Shown here: positions 16,017 to 26,496 of the stretch, in pieces
Layout of the letters: each line of letters starts with the position of its first letter
How positions within the stretch are numbered: position 1 is the stretch's first letter
Notes under the pieces: model-generated
The model's database searches: none
Seen by the model: the letters and a program-made list of their open reading frames with translations, nothing else
What the model was told of the DNA's origin: nothing
Source: Betaproteobacteria bacterium
Lineage (GTDB): Bacteria > Pseudomonadota > Gammaproteobacteria > Burkholderiales > Usitatibacteraceae
Length of the DNA: 64,000 nt
Assembly: GCA_016708825.1 (NCBI GenBank)
Contig: JADJEZ010000004.1
Coordinates: 248,001 to 312,000, forward strand
Reading direction: 5' to 3'
Program-made: the position numbers and the translations under genes

Positions 16017-17099
16017 ATGCCGAAAGCCACGCCACTCAACGCCATCCACCGCGAAGCCGGCGCCCGCATGGTGGATTTCGGGGGCTGGGACATGCCCGTC
16101 CACTACGGCTCGCAGGTCGAGGAGCACCACGCGGTGCGCCGCGACGCGGGCGTCTTCGACGTCTCGCACATGCGCGTGGTCGACGTCGAGGGGGCGGGCG
16201 CCCGCGAATTCCTGCGCTTCGCGCTCGCCAACGACGTGGCGCGGCTCACGACGCCGGGCAAGGCGCTCTATTCGTGCCTGCTCAACGACACGGGCGGAGT
16301 GGTCGACGACTTGATCGTCTACTTCTTCCGCGACGACCTCTTCCGGCTGGTCGTGAACGCAGGCACCGCGGAAACCGACATCCAGTGGCTGCATTCCCTC
16401 AACGCGCTGGCGGGCCACGGCGTATCGATCACGCCGCGCGAGGAACTCGCCCTGGTGGCCGTGCAGGGACCGAACGCCCGCGAGACGCTCTGGAAAGCGT
16501 TCTCCGAGACCCGGCCCGGAAGCGAAGGGCTGGCGCCCTTCAGCGCGGCGCGCATGGGCGACATCATGGTGGCGCGCACGGGCTACACCGGCGAGGACGG
16601 CTTCGAGGTGGTGTGCCCCGCCGAGGATGCCGTGTCGATCTGGAACGGGCTCGTAGCGGCCGGTGCGCGACCCTGCGGGCTCGGCGCCCGCGACACGCTG
16701 CGGCTCGAGGCGGGCATGAACCTCTACGGGCAGGACATGGACACCGCCACCTCGCCCCTCGACGCGGGCCTCGCCTGGACCGTGGACCTGAAGACGCCGC
16801 GGCCCTTCTTCGGCCGAAAGGCGCTGGAGAACCGGCCCCAGGCCCACGATTTCCTCGGGCTCGCCCTGCTGGACAAGGGGGGCGTGCTGCGCGCGCACCA
16901 GAAGGTGAAAGCGGGAGACGGGGAGGGCGAGATCACCAGCGGCACGTTCTCGCCCACCCTGGGCTTTTCCATCGCGCTCGCGCGCCTGCCCCGGGGCACC
17001 GCGCCCGGCGCCGTCGTGCAGGTGGCCGTGCGCGACAAGGAACTCGCGGCGCGGGTGGTGAAGCCGCCCTTCGTCCGCAACGGCCGATCCCTCCTCTGA
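16017..17099 (+). CDS. gcvT: Glycine cleavage system T protein (aminomethyltransferase)
   Basis: 360 residues. Transfers the methylene group from the H-protein aminomethyl arm to tetrahydrofolate, releasing ammonia. Motifs: MVDFGGWDMPVHYGSQVEEH, VFDVSHMRVVDVEG (the family usually reads FDVSHM), GVVDDLIVY, VARTGYTGEDGFEV, LGARDTLRLEAGMNLYGQDM. First gene after the riboswitch; gcvH and gcvP follow on the same strand with 57 and 9 bp gaps. Confidence 0.97.
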   Translation: MPKATPLNAIHREAGARMVDFGGWDMPVHYGSQVEEHHAVRRDAGVFDVSHMRVVDVEGAGAREFLRFALANDVARLTTPGKALYSCLLNDTGGVVDDLIVYFFRDDLFRLVVNAGTAETDIQWLHSLNALAGHGVSITPREELALVAVQGPNARETLWKAFSETRPGSEGLAPFSAARMGDIMVARTGYTGEDGFEVVCPAEDAVSIWNGLVAAGARPCGLGARDTLRLEAGMNLYGQDMDTATSPLDAGLAWTVDLKTPRPFFGRKALENRPQAHDFLGLALLDKGGVLRAHQKVKAGDGEGEITSGTFSPTLGFSIALARLPRGTAPGAVVQVAVRDKELAARVVKPPFVRNGRSLL

Positions 17100-17156
17100 A
17101 TCCGCCCCCGGCCCGGCGGCCGGGACCCTCGCCACGAGCACCACGGAGACCATGAC

Positions 17157-17537
17157 ATGAACGTTCCCCAGGACCTGAAGTACACGGCGTCGCACGAGTG
17201 GGTGCGCAGGGAGGCCGACGGCTCCCTCGTCGTAGGCATCACCGACCACGCGCAGGAACAGCTGGGCGACATGGTCTTCGTGGAGACGCCCAAGCCGGGC
17301 CGCAAGGTCGCGCCCGGCGAGGCCGTCGGCGTGGTCGAGTCCGTGAAGGCGGCCTCCGATTTCTACGCACCGGTTGCCGGCGAGGTGCTCGCCGGCAACG
17401 AGGAAGTCGCCGGTTCGCCGGAGAAGGTGAACGCCGATGCCTACGGCTGCTGGCTGTTCCGGATGAAGCCCGACAACGTGGCCGACCTGGACACACTCCT
17501 CGACGCAGCCGCCTACGAGAAACTTGCCGACGATTGA
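17157..17537 (+). CDS. gcvH: Glycine cleavage system H protein
   Basis: 126 residues. The lipoyl-bearing carrier of the glycine cleavage complex. The lipoylated lysine is in GVVESVKAASDFYAPVAGEV, and the N-terminal YTASHEWVRREADG and DMVFVETPKPGRKV are standard. Moves the aminomethyl group between GcvP and GcvT. Confidence 0.97.
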   Translation: MNVPQDLKYTASHEWVRREADGSLVVGITDHAQEQLGDMVFVETPKPGRKVAPGEAVGVVESVKAASDFYAPVAGEVLAGNEEVAGSPEKVNADAYGCWLFRMKPDNVADLDTLLDAAAYEKLADD

Positions 17538-17546
17538 GGATTCGCC

Positions 17547-20438
17547 ATGCCCGATGCCATCGCCCCGCCGCCCGCCGCCCGATCCACGCTCGAAACCCTG
17601 GAGGACCGAGCCGCCTTTTCCCGCCGCCACATCGGCCCGGGAGCGGCTGACCAGGCCGAGATGCTGGCGGCGCTGGGCTTCGCATCGCGCGATGCGCTCA
17701 TGGTGGCCGTCGTCCCCGCCGCCATCCGCAGGCGCTCGCCGATGGCGCTGCCCGCGGGCCGGCCCGAGGCCGAGGCGCTCGCGGACCTGAAGGCGATGGC
17801 GGCGAAGAACCGGGTCTTCCGCAGCTGGATCGGGCAGGGCTACTACGGGACGCATACTCCCGGAGTCATCCAGCGCAACATCCTCGAGAACCCGGCCTGG
17901 TACACGGCCTACACGCCCTACCAGCCGGAAATCTCCCAAGGCAGGCTGGAAGCGCTGCTCAACTTCCAGACCATGGTCTGCGACCTGACCGCGATGGCGA
18001 TCGCGAACGCCTCGATGCTCGACGAGGCCACCGCCGCGGCCGAGGCGATGACGCTGTGCAGGCGATCCGGGAACCACGCCTCGAAGGTCTTCGCGGTGGC
18101 CGACGACGTGCTGCCGCAGACGATCGATGTCCTGCGCACGCGCGCGGCCCCCCTCGGCATAGAGATCCGCATCGCTGCACCCGGCCGGCTCGCGGAGGTG
18201 GATGCTTTCGCCGCGCTCGTGCAGTACCCGGGCGCGGACGGCGAGATCCGCGACTACCGCGCGCTCGCCGAGGCGCTGCACGCGAAGGGCGGCCATCTCG
18301 TGGCGGCGGCCGACCTGCTTGCCCTCACGCTGCTCGTGCCGCCCGGCGAATGGGGTGCGGACGTCGTGGTCGGATCCGCGCAGCGCTTCGGCGTGCCCAT
18401 GGGCTACGGCGGTCCCCATGCGGGCTACCTGGCGACCCGCGATGCGCTCAAGCGCAGCATGCCGGGGCGACTCGTGGGCGTCACCATCGACTCCCACGGC
18501 AACCCCGCCTACCGCCTGGCGCTGCAGACGCGCGAGCAGCACATTCGCCGCGAGAAGGCGACCTCCAACATCTGCACGGCGCAGGTCCTGCTGGCCGTGA
18601 TGGCATCCATGTACGCCGTGTACCACGGGCCCGGGGGCCTCGCGAGGATCGCGCGGCGGGTCCATCGCTTCACCGCCATCGCGAAGGCGGGGCTCGTGAG
18701 GCTCGGCTTCGAGATTCCGGCGGCAGCGTACTTCGACACGCTCACGGTAGTGACCGGCCCGAAGACGGCCGCGATCGTGGAAAGCTGCGAAAGGGCCTGC
18801 GTGAACCTGAGGCGCATCGATTCCGGCACGCTCGGATTCTCGTTCGACGAGACGACCACGCGCGAGGACGTGGAAGGCCTGTGGGCGCTCTTCTCCGGCG
18901 CTCCCGCGGCATTCGCGGCCGCCGACCTGGACGGGGCCGACGAGGGCATTCCGGCCGGGCTCGCCAGGACGAGCGCCTTCCTCACCCATCCGGTCTTCAA
19001 CCGCCACCACGCCGAGACGGAGATGCTGCGCTACCTGCGCCGGCTCGCGGACAAGGACATCGCGCTCGACCGCGCCATGATCCCGCTCGGCTCGTGCACG
19101 ATGAAGCTGAACGCGACGAGCGAGATGATCCCGGTCACCTGGCCCGAGTTCGCGAACCTGCACCCGTTCGCGCCGCCGGATCAGGCGGCCGGCTACCGGG
19201 AACTCGTCGCGAGCCTGGAGCGGATGCTCGTCGAGTGCACGGGCTATGCGGCGGTTTCGATGCAGCCCAATGCCGGCTCGCAGGGCGAGTACGCGGGGCT
19301 CCTGGTCATCAAGGCCTGGCACGAGAGCCGCGGCGAAGGCCATCGCGACGTGTGCCTGATCCCGAGCTCAGCGCACGGCACCAACCCCGCCTCGGCGCAG
19401 ATGGCGGGCATGCGCGTGGTGGTGGTCGCGTGCGACGGGGACGGAAACGTCGACCTCGCCGACCTGCGGGCCAAGGCGCAACTGCACGAGAAGGCGCTCG
19501 CGGCGATCATGGTGACCTACCCGTCTACCCACGGCGTCTTCGAGGCGGGCATCACGGGGCTGTGCGAGATCGTCCACGCCCACGGCGGGCAGGTATACGT
19601 GGACGGGGCCAACCTGAATGCGCTGGTGGGGCTTGCCGCCCCGGGTGCCTTCGGCGGGGACGTGTCGCACCTGAACCTGCACAAGACTTTCTGCATCCCC
19701 CACGGGGGCGGCGGGCCCGGCGTGGGACCCGTGGCCGTCGCCCCGCACCTCGCGCCCTTCCTGCCCGGGCACCGCTATCTCGAATCCCCCGCGGCCGCCA
19801 TCGGCGCCGTTTCGGCCGCGCCCTATGGCAGCGCCTCGATCCTTCCCATCTCGTGGATGTACGTGGCGATGATGGGCGGCGAGGGGCTCAAGGACGCGAC
19901 CGAGGTCGCGATCCTCGGCGCGAACTACGTCGCCAGGCGCCTCGCGCCCCACTTTCCGGTCCTGTACACGGGGCCGGGCGGGCTGGTCGCCCACGAGTGC
20001 ATCCTCGACCTGCGCCTGCTCAAGGAAACCTCGGGCATCACCGTCGAGGACGTGGCCAAGCGCCTCATCGACTACGGCTTCCACGCGCCGACGATGTCGT
20101 TTCCGGTGCCCGGCACGCTGATGGTCGAACCCACGGAGAGCGAATCGAAGGCGGAGCTCGATCGCTTCTGCGAGGCGATGATCGCCATCCGCGAGGAGAT
20201 CCGGGCCGTGGAGGAGGGGCGTCTCGACCGCGAGGACAACCCGTTGCGGCACGCGCCGCACACGGCCGCGGCGGTGAACGCGGATGCGTGGAAGCACGCC
20301 TATCCGCGCAGCCTCGCGGCCTATCCGGTGGCCTCGCTGCGGGAAGCGAAGTACTGGGCGCCCGTGGGCCGGGCGGACAACGTCCATGGCGACCGGCACC
20401 TCACCTGTTCCTGCGTGCCGGTGGCCGATTACGCCTAG
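17547..20438 (+). CDS. gcvP: Glycine dehydrogenase (decarboxylating), P protein
   Basis: 963 residues, the fused single-chain form. N-terminal FSRRHIGPGAADQAEML is typical; the PLP lysine is in HLNLHKTFCIPHGGGGPG near residue 715. Decarboxylates glycine and passes the aminomethyl group to GcvH. The C-terminal part includes EPTESESKAELDRFCEAM. A GC-rich hairpin follows, and the convergent acyl-CoA dehydrogenase ends 46 bp later. The gcv lpd (L-protein) gene is not in the window. Confidence 0.97.
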   Translation: MPDAIAPPPAARSTLETLEDRAAFSRRHIGPGAADQAEMLAALGFASRDALMVAVVPAAIRRRSPMALPAGRPEAEALADLKAMAAKNRVFRSWIGQGYYGTHTPGVIQRNILENPAWYTAYTPYQPEISQGRLEALLNFQTMVCDLTAMAIANASMLDEATAAAEAMTLCRRSGNHASKVFAVADDVLPQTIDVLRTRAAPLGIEIRIAAPGRLAEVDAFAALVQYPGADGEIRDYRALAEALHAKGGHLVAAADLLALTLLVPPGEWGADVVVGSAQRFGVPMGYGGPHAGYLATRDALKRSMPGRLVGVTIDSHGNPAYRLALQTREQHIRREKATSNICTAQVLLAVMASMYAVYHGPGGLARIARRVHRFTAIAKAGLVRLGFEIPAAAYFDTLTVVTGPKTAAIVESCERACVNLRRIDSGTLGFSFDETTTREDVEGLWALFSGAPAAFAAADLDGADEGIPAGLARTSAFLTHPVFNRHHAETEMLRYLRRLADKDIALDRAMIPLGSCTMKLNATSEMIPVTWPEFANLHPFAPPDQAAGYRELVASLERMLVECTGYAAVSMQPNAGSQGEYAGLLVIKAWHESRGEGHRDVCLIPSSAHGTNPASAQMAGMRVVVVACDGDGNVDLADLRAKAQLHEKALAAIMVTYPSTHGVFEAGITGLCEIVHAHGGQVYVDGANLNALVGLAAPGAFGGDVSHLNLHKTFCIPHGGGGPGVGPVAVAPHLAPFLPGHRYLESPAAAIGAVSAAPYGSASILPISWMYVAMMGGEGLKDATEVAILGANYVARRLAPHFPVLYTGPGGLVAHECILDLRLLKETSGITVEDVAKRLIDYGFHAPTMSFPVPGTLMVEPTESESKAELDRFCEAMIAIREEIRAVEEGRLDREDNPLRHAPHTAAAVNADAWKHAYPRSLAAYPVASLREAKYWAPVGRADNVHGDRHLTCSCVPVADYA

Positions 20439-20445
20439 CCCGCAG

Positions 20446-20477
20446 GCCGCCGGACGCAAGCCCGGCCGGCCGGCGGC
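20446..20477. terminator. Hairpin between convergent gcvP and acyl-CoA dehydrogenase
   Basis: GCCGCCGG (20446-20453) and CCGGCGGC (20470-20477) form an 8-bp stem with a 16-nt loop. No U tract on either strand, so it is only a plausible bidirectional stop. Confidence 0.4.
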
Positions 20478-20484
20478 TACGCCG

Positions 20485-21681
<1,197 letters not shown>

Positions 21682-21690
21682 GGCGACGTC

Positions 21691-22464
21691 CTAGAGTGAG
21701 TTCACGACATGGCCGCCGTCCACGACGACGACCGAGCCCGTCATGTAGGCGCCGGCATCGGAGGCGAGCAGGAGGAGCGCGCCCTCGAGGTCGCGCGGCT
21801 CGCCGATCCGCCGCTGGGGAACGCGCTTCACCATCGCCTGGCCGGGCTCGGAGGCGAAGAACTCGCGGTTCATGTCGGTGACGATGTAGCCCGGGGCGAT
21901 CGCGTTGACGCGAATGCCGTGGCGCGCCCACTCCAGGGCGAGCGCCTTGGTGACCTGGACGAGGGCGGCCTTCGCCGCGGCGTAGGCGAGAAGATGCGTT
22001 GCCTGCCGAAGGCCGAGGATCGAGGCGATGTTCACGATGCTGCCGGGGCGTTTCGCCGCGATCATCGATTTCGCCACCGCCTGCGCCATGCGCCAGGCGC
22101 CGTCGAGGTTCGTGTCCAGGACCCGGCGCCAGTCGGCTTCGGTGAGTTCGATCGAGGCCTTGGTGTCGGCCACGCCGGCGTTGTTCACGAGGATGTCGAT
22201 GGGACCGGCGAGCCCGGCCGCACTCGCCGTGGCTGCATCCACGCTCGCCGGATCGGCCACGTCGAGTTGGACTGCGTGCGCGGTACCGCCATCGGACCGG
22301 ATCGCGCCCACCAGCGCCTGCAGCCGCTCCATGCGGCGGGCGGCGGCCACCACCACGGCGCCGCGCGCGGCGAGCACGCGGGCGAAATGCTCACCCAGAC
22401 CGCTGGAGGCGCCGGTTACGAGCGCCACCTTGCCGCGCACATCGAAGAGGGGATCGCTGCTCAT
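21691..22464 (-). CDS. Short-chain dehydrogenase/reductase (LvaD-like context)
   Basis: 257 residues, classical SDR. Cofactor motif TGASSGLGEHFARVL, NNAG strand, catalytic Ser in NIASILG, Tyr-Lys in YAAAKAALVQ, and the IRVNAIAPGYIVTDM motif. ATGA overlap with the DUF6285 gene upstream; 9 bp before the acyl-CoA dehydrogenase. In the lva pathway the SDR LvaD reduces 4-ketovaleryl-CoA to the 4-hydroxy form. Here it could interconvert 4-keto- and 4-hydroxyacyl-CoA, or act on 3-hydroxyacyl-CoA. Confidence 0.88.
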   Translation of the reverse strand: MSSDPLFDVRGKVALVTGASSGLGEHFARVLAARGAVVVAAARRMERLQALVGAIRSDGGTAHAVQLDVADPASVDAATASAAGLAGPIDILVNNAGVADTKASIELTEADWRRVLDTNLDGAWRMAQAVAKSMIAAKRPGSIVNIASILGLRQATHLLAYAAAKAALVQVTKALALEWARHGIRVNAIAPGYIVTDMNREFFASEPGQAMVKRVPQRRIGEPRDLEGALLLLASDAGAYMTGSVVVVDGGHVVNSL

Positions 22465-22856
22465 GACGCCTTCCTTTCCCGGCCGGCGAGCAGCCTGGGG
22501 TTGCTCACCGCGAGCCGCGCCCGCGTGGTCTCGCGCAGGTGCGCAAGGAGCCGGACGCGCGCCTCGCCTTCGTCGAATCGTCCCTCGCGCACCCGTGCCG
22601 CAAGCCTTGCGGTGGCGTCCTTGAGAGCCTCGCCGGGATCGGCCGCGGGCGACCAGTCGTCGAGAAGTGCTGCCAGGCGCGCGATCTCGTCCTCGCTGGT
22701 CGAAGGCAGGGCGAGGTCGCGACCCGCGATCGCCAGCGCGTTGGCGGCCATCAGCGCGGCGTAGCGCGGGTCCCCGGGCAGCGCCGGGACGATGTCGGAG
22801 AGAATCGTGGCGCGGGCGATGTCCACCAGGTCGGCTGCCGTGGGTTCGACTTTCAT
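22461..22856 (-). CDS. DUF6285 family small protein (LvaB-like)
   Basis: 131 residues, starting MKVEPTAADLVDIARATILSDI, mainly alpha-helical by composition, no signal or membrane segment. Coupled by ATGA overlaps on both sides: to the kinase upstream and to the SDR downstream. Size and position match LvaB, the partner that LvaA needs to phosphorylate 4-hydroxyacyl-CoA. I identify the family by resemblance and neighbours. No catalytic motif is visible, fitting a structural or activating subunit. Confidence 0.72.
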   Translation of the reverse strand: MKVEPTAADLVDIARATILSDIVPALPGDPRYAALMAANALAIAGRDLALPSTSEDEIARLAALLDDWSPAADPGEALKDATARLAARVREGRFDEGEARVRLLAHLRETTRARLAVSNPRLLAGRERKAS

Positions 22857-23893
22857 GCGATGCCTTCCGTGAGATCGAGGATCTCGTGCTCGAGATCGGG
22901 GACGATGTGCGCGGTCAACGCGAGTTCGAGGGAGCGTTGCGAGCCGGAGCGGTGTCGCTCTGCCTGCTGCAGCGCGATCACCGCCCAGCGCAGGTGCGCC
23001 ATCACCTGCCAGTAGCGCGTTTCCTCCCGGGTCGTCGCGCGTCCTCCCGCGGCGGCGTAGCCGGCGAGGAAATCCGCTGCGTCTCCGATGCCACCGGCTT
23101 CCCGGTCGGGCCGGGCGAAGCGCCAGCAACGCGCGAGCATCCAGCCCAGGTCTTCGCGCGGATCGCCCCAGCCCGCGAATTCCCAGTCGAGCACGGCGGC
23201 GAGCCTGCCCTCGTGCACGAGATAGTTTCCGGTGCGGTAGTCGCGGTGCAGCAGGCAGGCGGGCAGGGGCCCGGGCGCGTTTCGCGCGCACCACGCGAGG
23301 CCCCACTCGAGCGCCGGCCAGGCCTCGCCGCGGGGCGAGGAGAGCACGTCGAGATCGCGGCGGTAGGACGCGATCGACGCACGTGCCGGATCCGCGGGCG
23401 CTTCGCCGAGGAAGTCCATATCGGGTGCGGGTGTCACCCGGTGCAGCCGCGCGAGGTTCTCCCCCAGTTCGCGCGCGAGGGACCCGCGGTCCGGAACGAG
23501 GCGGTCGTCCTTCGAGAGCCGATGGCCCGCGGCGACGCCGGGCACGCGTTGCATCACGAAGAAGTCGGGTCCTTCGCCGTCGTCGCAGACGAAGAGCGGC
23601 TCGGGCACGCGCACGCCCGCGTCCGCGGCCGCCCGGAGGATCCTGAACTCCTCGGGCCGCGAACGGCTCACCGCCACGGCGGAGGGTGCGTCGGTACGCA
23701 GCACCCATTCGTGCCGCCCGGCGAAGGCCCCGGACTCGACGCGGACGTCGAGGGCGATGTTTTCCTGGATGGCGCCGCCCGGCAGGCGATCCCAGCGCTC
23801 GATCGCCACGCTCGAGGCGCCGCAGGCTTTGAGGAGAAACGCCTGGGCCCGGGCACGCGGGTCCGGGAGGGAGATCCTATCGCCGGCGATCAT
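22853..23893 (-). CDS. APH-fold phosphotransferase (LvaA/ACAD10-type kinase)
   Basis: 346 residues. Kinase-fold motifs: the catalytic HRDYRTGN (H-x-D-x4-N) and metal-binding DWEFAGWGDPREDLGW near residues 220-250, plus an N-terminal ATP lobe (RLPGGAIQENIAL, EEFRILRAAADAGVRVPEP). This family is the kinase half of human ACAD10/11 and bacterial LvaA, which phosphorylate the 4-hydroxyl of acyl-CoA. ATG 23893 is chosen; an in-frame GTG lies 15 bp upstream. First gene of the kinase-DUF6285-SDR-ACAD operon, divergent from surE with a 227-bp spacer. Confidence 0.85.
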   Translation of the reverse strand: MIAGDRISLPDPRARAQAFLLKACGASSVAIERWDRLPGGAIQENIALDVRVESGAFAGRHEWVLRTDAPSAVAVSRSRPEEFRILRAAADAGVRVPEPLFVCDDGEGPDFFVMQRVPGVAAGHRLSKDDRLVPDRGSLARELGENLARLHRVTPAPDMDFLGEAPADPARASIASYRRDLDVLSSPRGEAWPALEWGLAWCARNAPGPLPACLLHRDYRTGNYLVHEGRLAAVLDWEFAGWGDPREDLGWMLARCWRFARPDREAGGIGDAADFLAGYAAAGGRATTREETRYWQVMAHLRWAVIALQQAERHRSGSQRSLELALTAHIVPDLEHEILDLTEGIA

Positions 23894-24076
23894 CGCTCGC
23901 GCGCTCACCGGATCTCGACGCGCCCGTGCCCGTCGTGCGCGTCCATCGAAGCGACGGGCGTCGCGTGCAGCGCGGCGACGGGCGCGAAACGCGAAACGGG
24001 GATCGGCATGGTCCAGGGCGGCGTGAGGCTCGCGCCATTCTAGCCCACGGGCCGGGGCCGGGCGGAGGCCTTCGGG

Positions 24077-24082
24077 TATAAT
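24077..24082 (+). promoter_or_regulatory. -10 element of surE promoter (TATAAT)
   Basis: Consensus TATAAT preceded by GG, 39 nt before the surE ATG. No recognisable -35 at 16-18 bp, so an extended or activator-dependent promoter is possible. Confidence 0.55.
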
Positions 24083-24120
24083 CGCGCAGCAAAAAACCCC
24101 CGGGCGAAACCGCCCCCGCG

Positions 24121-24864
24121 ATGCGCATTCTCCTCTCGAACGACGACGGCTACTTCGCACCCGGCCTTGCTGCGCTCGCCGAGTCGCTGGCCACCCTCGG
24201 CAGCATCACGGTGGTCGCACCCGAGCGCGACCGCAGCGGCGCGTCGAACTCCCTCACGCTCGACCGGCCATTGTCTCTGCACCGCGCGGGCAACGGCTTC
24301 TTCTACGTGAACGGCACGCCGACCGACTGCGTGCACATGGCGGTGACGGGCCTCCTGGACATCGAGCCCGACATCGTCGTCTCCGGCATCAATTCCGGCT
24401 CCAACATGGGCGACGACACGCTCTATTCCGGCACCGTCGCCGCCGCCACGGAAGGCTATCTTCTCGGTGTGCCGGCGATCGCCGTTTCCCTGGTCGGAAA
24501 GGAATTCGCGCACTACGCGACGGCGGCGCGGGTTGCGCGCGAACTGGTCGAGCGCATTCGCCGCGAGCCGCCCACGGAGCCGCTGCTCCTCAACGTGAAT
24601 GTTCCGGACCTGCCTTACGACCGGCTCGCCGGCATGGAAGTCACACGCCTCGGGCGCCGCCACAAGGCGCAGCCCGTGGTGAAGGGCGTGAACCCGAGGG
24701 GCGACACCGTCTACTGGGTGGGGCCTGCCGGCGCGGCCCGCGAGGCGGGACCGGGCACCGATTTCCACGCGCTCGAGCGGGGGGCGGTTTCCGTCACGCC
24801 GCTACAGGTCGACCTGACGCACGCGGGCCAGATGGACGCCATCGGCCAGTGGCTGGCGGCATGA
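24121..24864 (+). CDS. surE: 5'-nucleotidase SurE
   Basis: 247 residues. MRILLSNDDGYFAPGLAALAE carries the Asp-Asp metal site; SGINSGSNMGDDTLYSGTVAAA supplies the other metal ligand and substrate loop. Dephosphorylates nucleoside monophosphates and other phosphates, linked to survival in stationary phase. First gene of surE-pcm-nlpD, an old conserved stress cluster, 25 bp before pcm. Confidence 0.97.
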   Translation: MRILLSNDDGYFAPGLAALAESLATLGSITVVAPERDRSGASNSLTLDRPLSLHRAGNGFFYVNGTPTDCVHMAVTGLLDIEPDIVVSGINSGSNMGDDTLYSGTVAAATEGYLLGVPAIAVSLVGKEFAHYATAARVARELVERIRREPPTEPLLLNVNVPDLPYDRLAGMEVTRLGRRHKAQPVVKGVNPRGDTVYWVGPAGAAREAGPGTDFHALERGAVSVTPLQVDLTHAGQMDAIGQWLAA

Positions 24865-24889
24865 GCGCGGCGAAGGCTGCGCCTCGCCC

Positions 24890-25543
24890 ATGAGCGCGTC
24901 CCCGGGAATCGGGATGACGTCGGACCGCACGCGCGGCCGGGTGGTGGACGCGCTTCGCAAGTCCGGGATCTCCGACGAACGCGTGCTCGCCGCCATGCGC
25001 GAGATTCCCCGGCACCTCTTCGTCGAGCCCGGCATCGCCTCCCGCGCCTACGAGGACACGCCGTTGCCCATCGGTCACGGCCAGACGATATCGAGCCCCA
25101 CGATCGTGGCGCTGATGACCCAGCTCCTGCTGGAGAAGGGCCCCGTGGCGAAGGTGCTCGAGGTCGGCACCGGCTGCGGATACCAGGCAGCCGTCCTCGC
25201 GAAGCTCGTGCGCGAGGTCTATACGCTCGAGCGCATCGCGCCGCTCATGGACAAGGCGAGGCGCAACCTTCGCGACCTGCGCATCTACCACGTCCGCTTC
25301 AAGCACGCCGACGGGCACCGTGGCTATCCCGAGGGCGGGCCCTACGACGGCATCCTCTGCGCGGCCACGGCGAGCCACGTCCCCGAGGCGCTCAAGGAGC
25401 AGCTTGCCGTCGGCGGTCGCCTCGTGATCCCCGTGGGAACCGGCGAGCAGTGGCTGCACGTGATCGAGCGAACGTCCGCCGGCTTCACCGACACGAAGCG
25501 CGATGCCGTGCGCTTCGTGCCGCTGCTGCCCGGTATCGTGTGA
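24890..25543 (+). CDS. pcm: Protein-L-isoaspartate O-methyltransferase
   Basis: 217 residues from ATG 24890 (a second ATG at 24914 is possible). Repairs isoaspartyl residues in damaged proteins by methylation with SAM. Motifs: PLPIGHGQTISSPTIVALM, VLEVGTGCGYQAAVLAKL (SAM motif I), YDGILCAATASHVPEALKEQL. Sits between surE and nlpD as expected; the nlpD ATG is 7 bp after its stop. Confidence 0.95.
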   Translation: MSASPGIGMTSDRTRGRVVDALRKSGISDERVLAAMREIPRHLFVEPGIASRAYEDTPLPIGHGQTISSPTIVALMTQLLLEKGPVAKVLEVGTGCGYQAAVLAKLVREVYTLERIAPLMDKARRNLRDLRIYHVRFKHADGHRGYPEGGPYDGILCAATASHVPEALKEQLAVGGRLVIPVGTGEQWLHVIERTSAGFTDTKRDAVRFVPLLPGIV

Positions 25544-25550
25544 GGACCCC

Positions 25551-26492
25551 ATGCCGCTTCGCCCAATGATCCTTCGTCTCGCGGCCCTGTTCGGGGCCCT
25601 AGCGCTAGCCGCGGGTTGCGCCACGCGCCAGCCGGCGCCGGTGATCGAGCGCGCCCCACCGCCCGCGCCCCGGGTGGAGCCGGCCGCGCCGGCGACCACC
25701 GCCCCGGTTGCGAAGCCCGTGCCGACGCACACGATCAAGCGCGGCGATACGCTGGTGAGTGTGGCGCTGCAGTACGGCCTGGACTATCGCGAACTCGCCG
25801 CGTGGAACGGCATCACCAACCCGAACCTGCTCAGTGTGGGCCAGGTGCTCGTGCTCGCGGCGCCCGCGGGCGCGCCGGGGCCCGTGGCCGCGCCACCGGC
25901 CATCGTCGCCACGCCGCTCGCGAGCCCGGGGGCGGTTGTCGAGGCGCGCCCGCTGGCCAATACCCCGGCGATCAAGGTCGAGCCGCGCGGCCAGCGCCTG
26001 CCCTATTCGGATCGCGCCCTCGCGCAACTCTCCGCGCTCGACACGGCCGCAGAGCCGGGAACCGCCCCTCCCACACCGCCGGGACCCGCCGCGCAGGTCG
26101 AACGTCCCGCGACCGGAACCCAGGGCGATGGGGTCGACTGGATATGGCCGGCGAAGGGCAAGCTGCTCGCCGCGTTCACCGAGGCGGGCAAGGGCATCGA
26201 CATCGCCGGCAAGAAGGGCGCTCCCGTCGTGGCCGCCGCCGCCGGGCGCGTGGTCTACGCCGGGCAGGGCCTGCGCGGGTACGGAAAGCTCGTGATCATC
26301 AAGCACAACGACACCTGGCTTTCGGCGTATGCCCACAACGAGAACATCGTCGTGAAGGAGCAGCAGGAAGTGAAGCGGGGGCAGAAGATCGCGGAAATGG
26401 GCGCGACCGACACCGACGAGGTAAAGCTTCACTTCGAGGTCCGTCGCCAGGGCAAGCCCGTCGATCCCGCCCGGGTGCTGCCCGCGCCGTAG
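25551..26492 (+). CDS. nlpD: NlpD-type lipoprotein with LysM and degenerate LytM domains
   Basis: 313 residues. Signal peptide with lipobox LALAAGC, so an acylated Cys near residue 23. Proline/alanine linker, LysM domain (THTIKRGDTLVSVALQYGLDYRELAAWNGI, about 62-105), second linker, then an M23 domain (about 205-310) where the usual metal ligands are absent (GIDIAGKKG; KLHFEV instead of HLHFE). Such degenerate proteins activate amidases (AmiC) at the septum rather than cut peptidoglycan. The ATG is chosen over an upstream start within pcm. rpoS, normally next in this cluster, is missing. Confidence 0.92.
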   Translation: MPLRPMILRLAALFGALALAAGCATRQPAPVIERAPPPAPRVEPAAPATTAPVAKPVPTHTIKRGDTLVSVALQYGLDYRELAAWNGITNPNLLSVGQVLVLAAPAGAPGPVAAPPAIVATPLASPGAVVEARPLANTPAIKVEPRGQRLPYSDRALAQLSALDTAAEPGTAPPTPPGPAAQVERPATGTQGDGVDWIWPAKGKLLAAFTEAGKGIDIAGKKGAPVVAAAAGRVVYAGQGLRGYGKLVIIKHNDTWLSAYAHNENIVVKEQQEVKRGQKIAEMGATDTDEVKLHFEVRRQGKPVDPARVLPAP

Positions 26493-26496
26493 TTGC

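Noticed and set aside
15681..19343. 1220-residue open frame on the minus strand across gcvTHP
   Set aside because: Antisense shadow of GC-rich coding DNA; the plus strand encodes full, conserved gcv genes.
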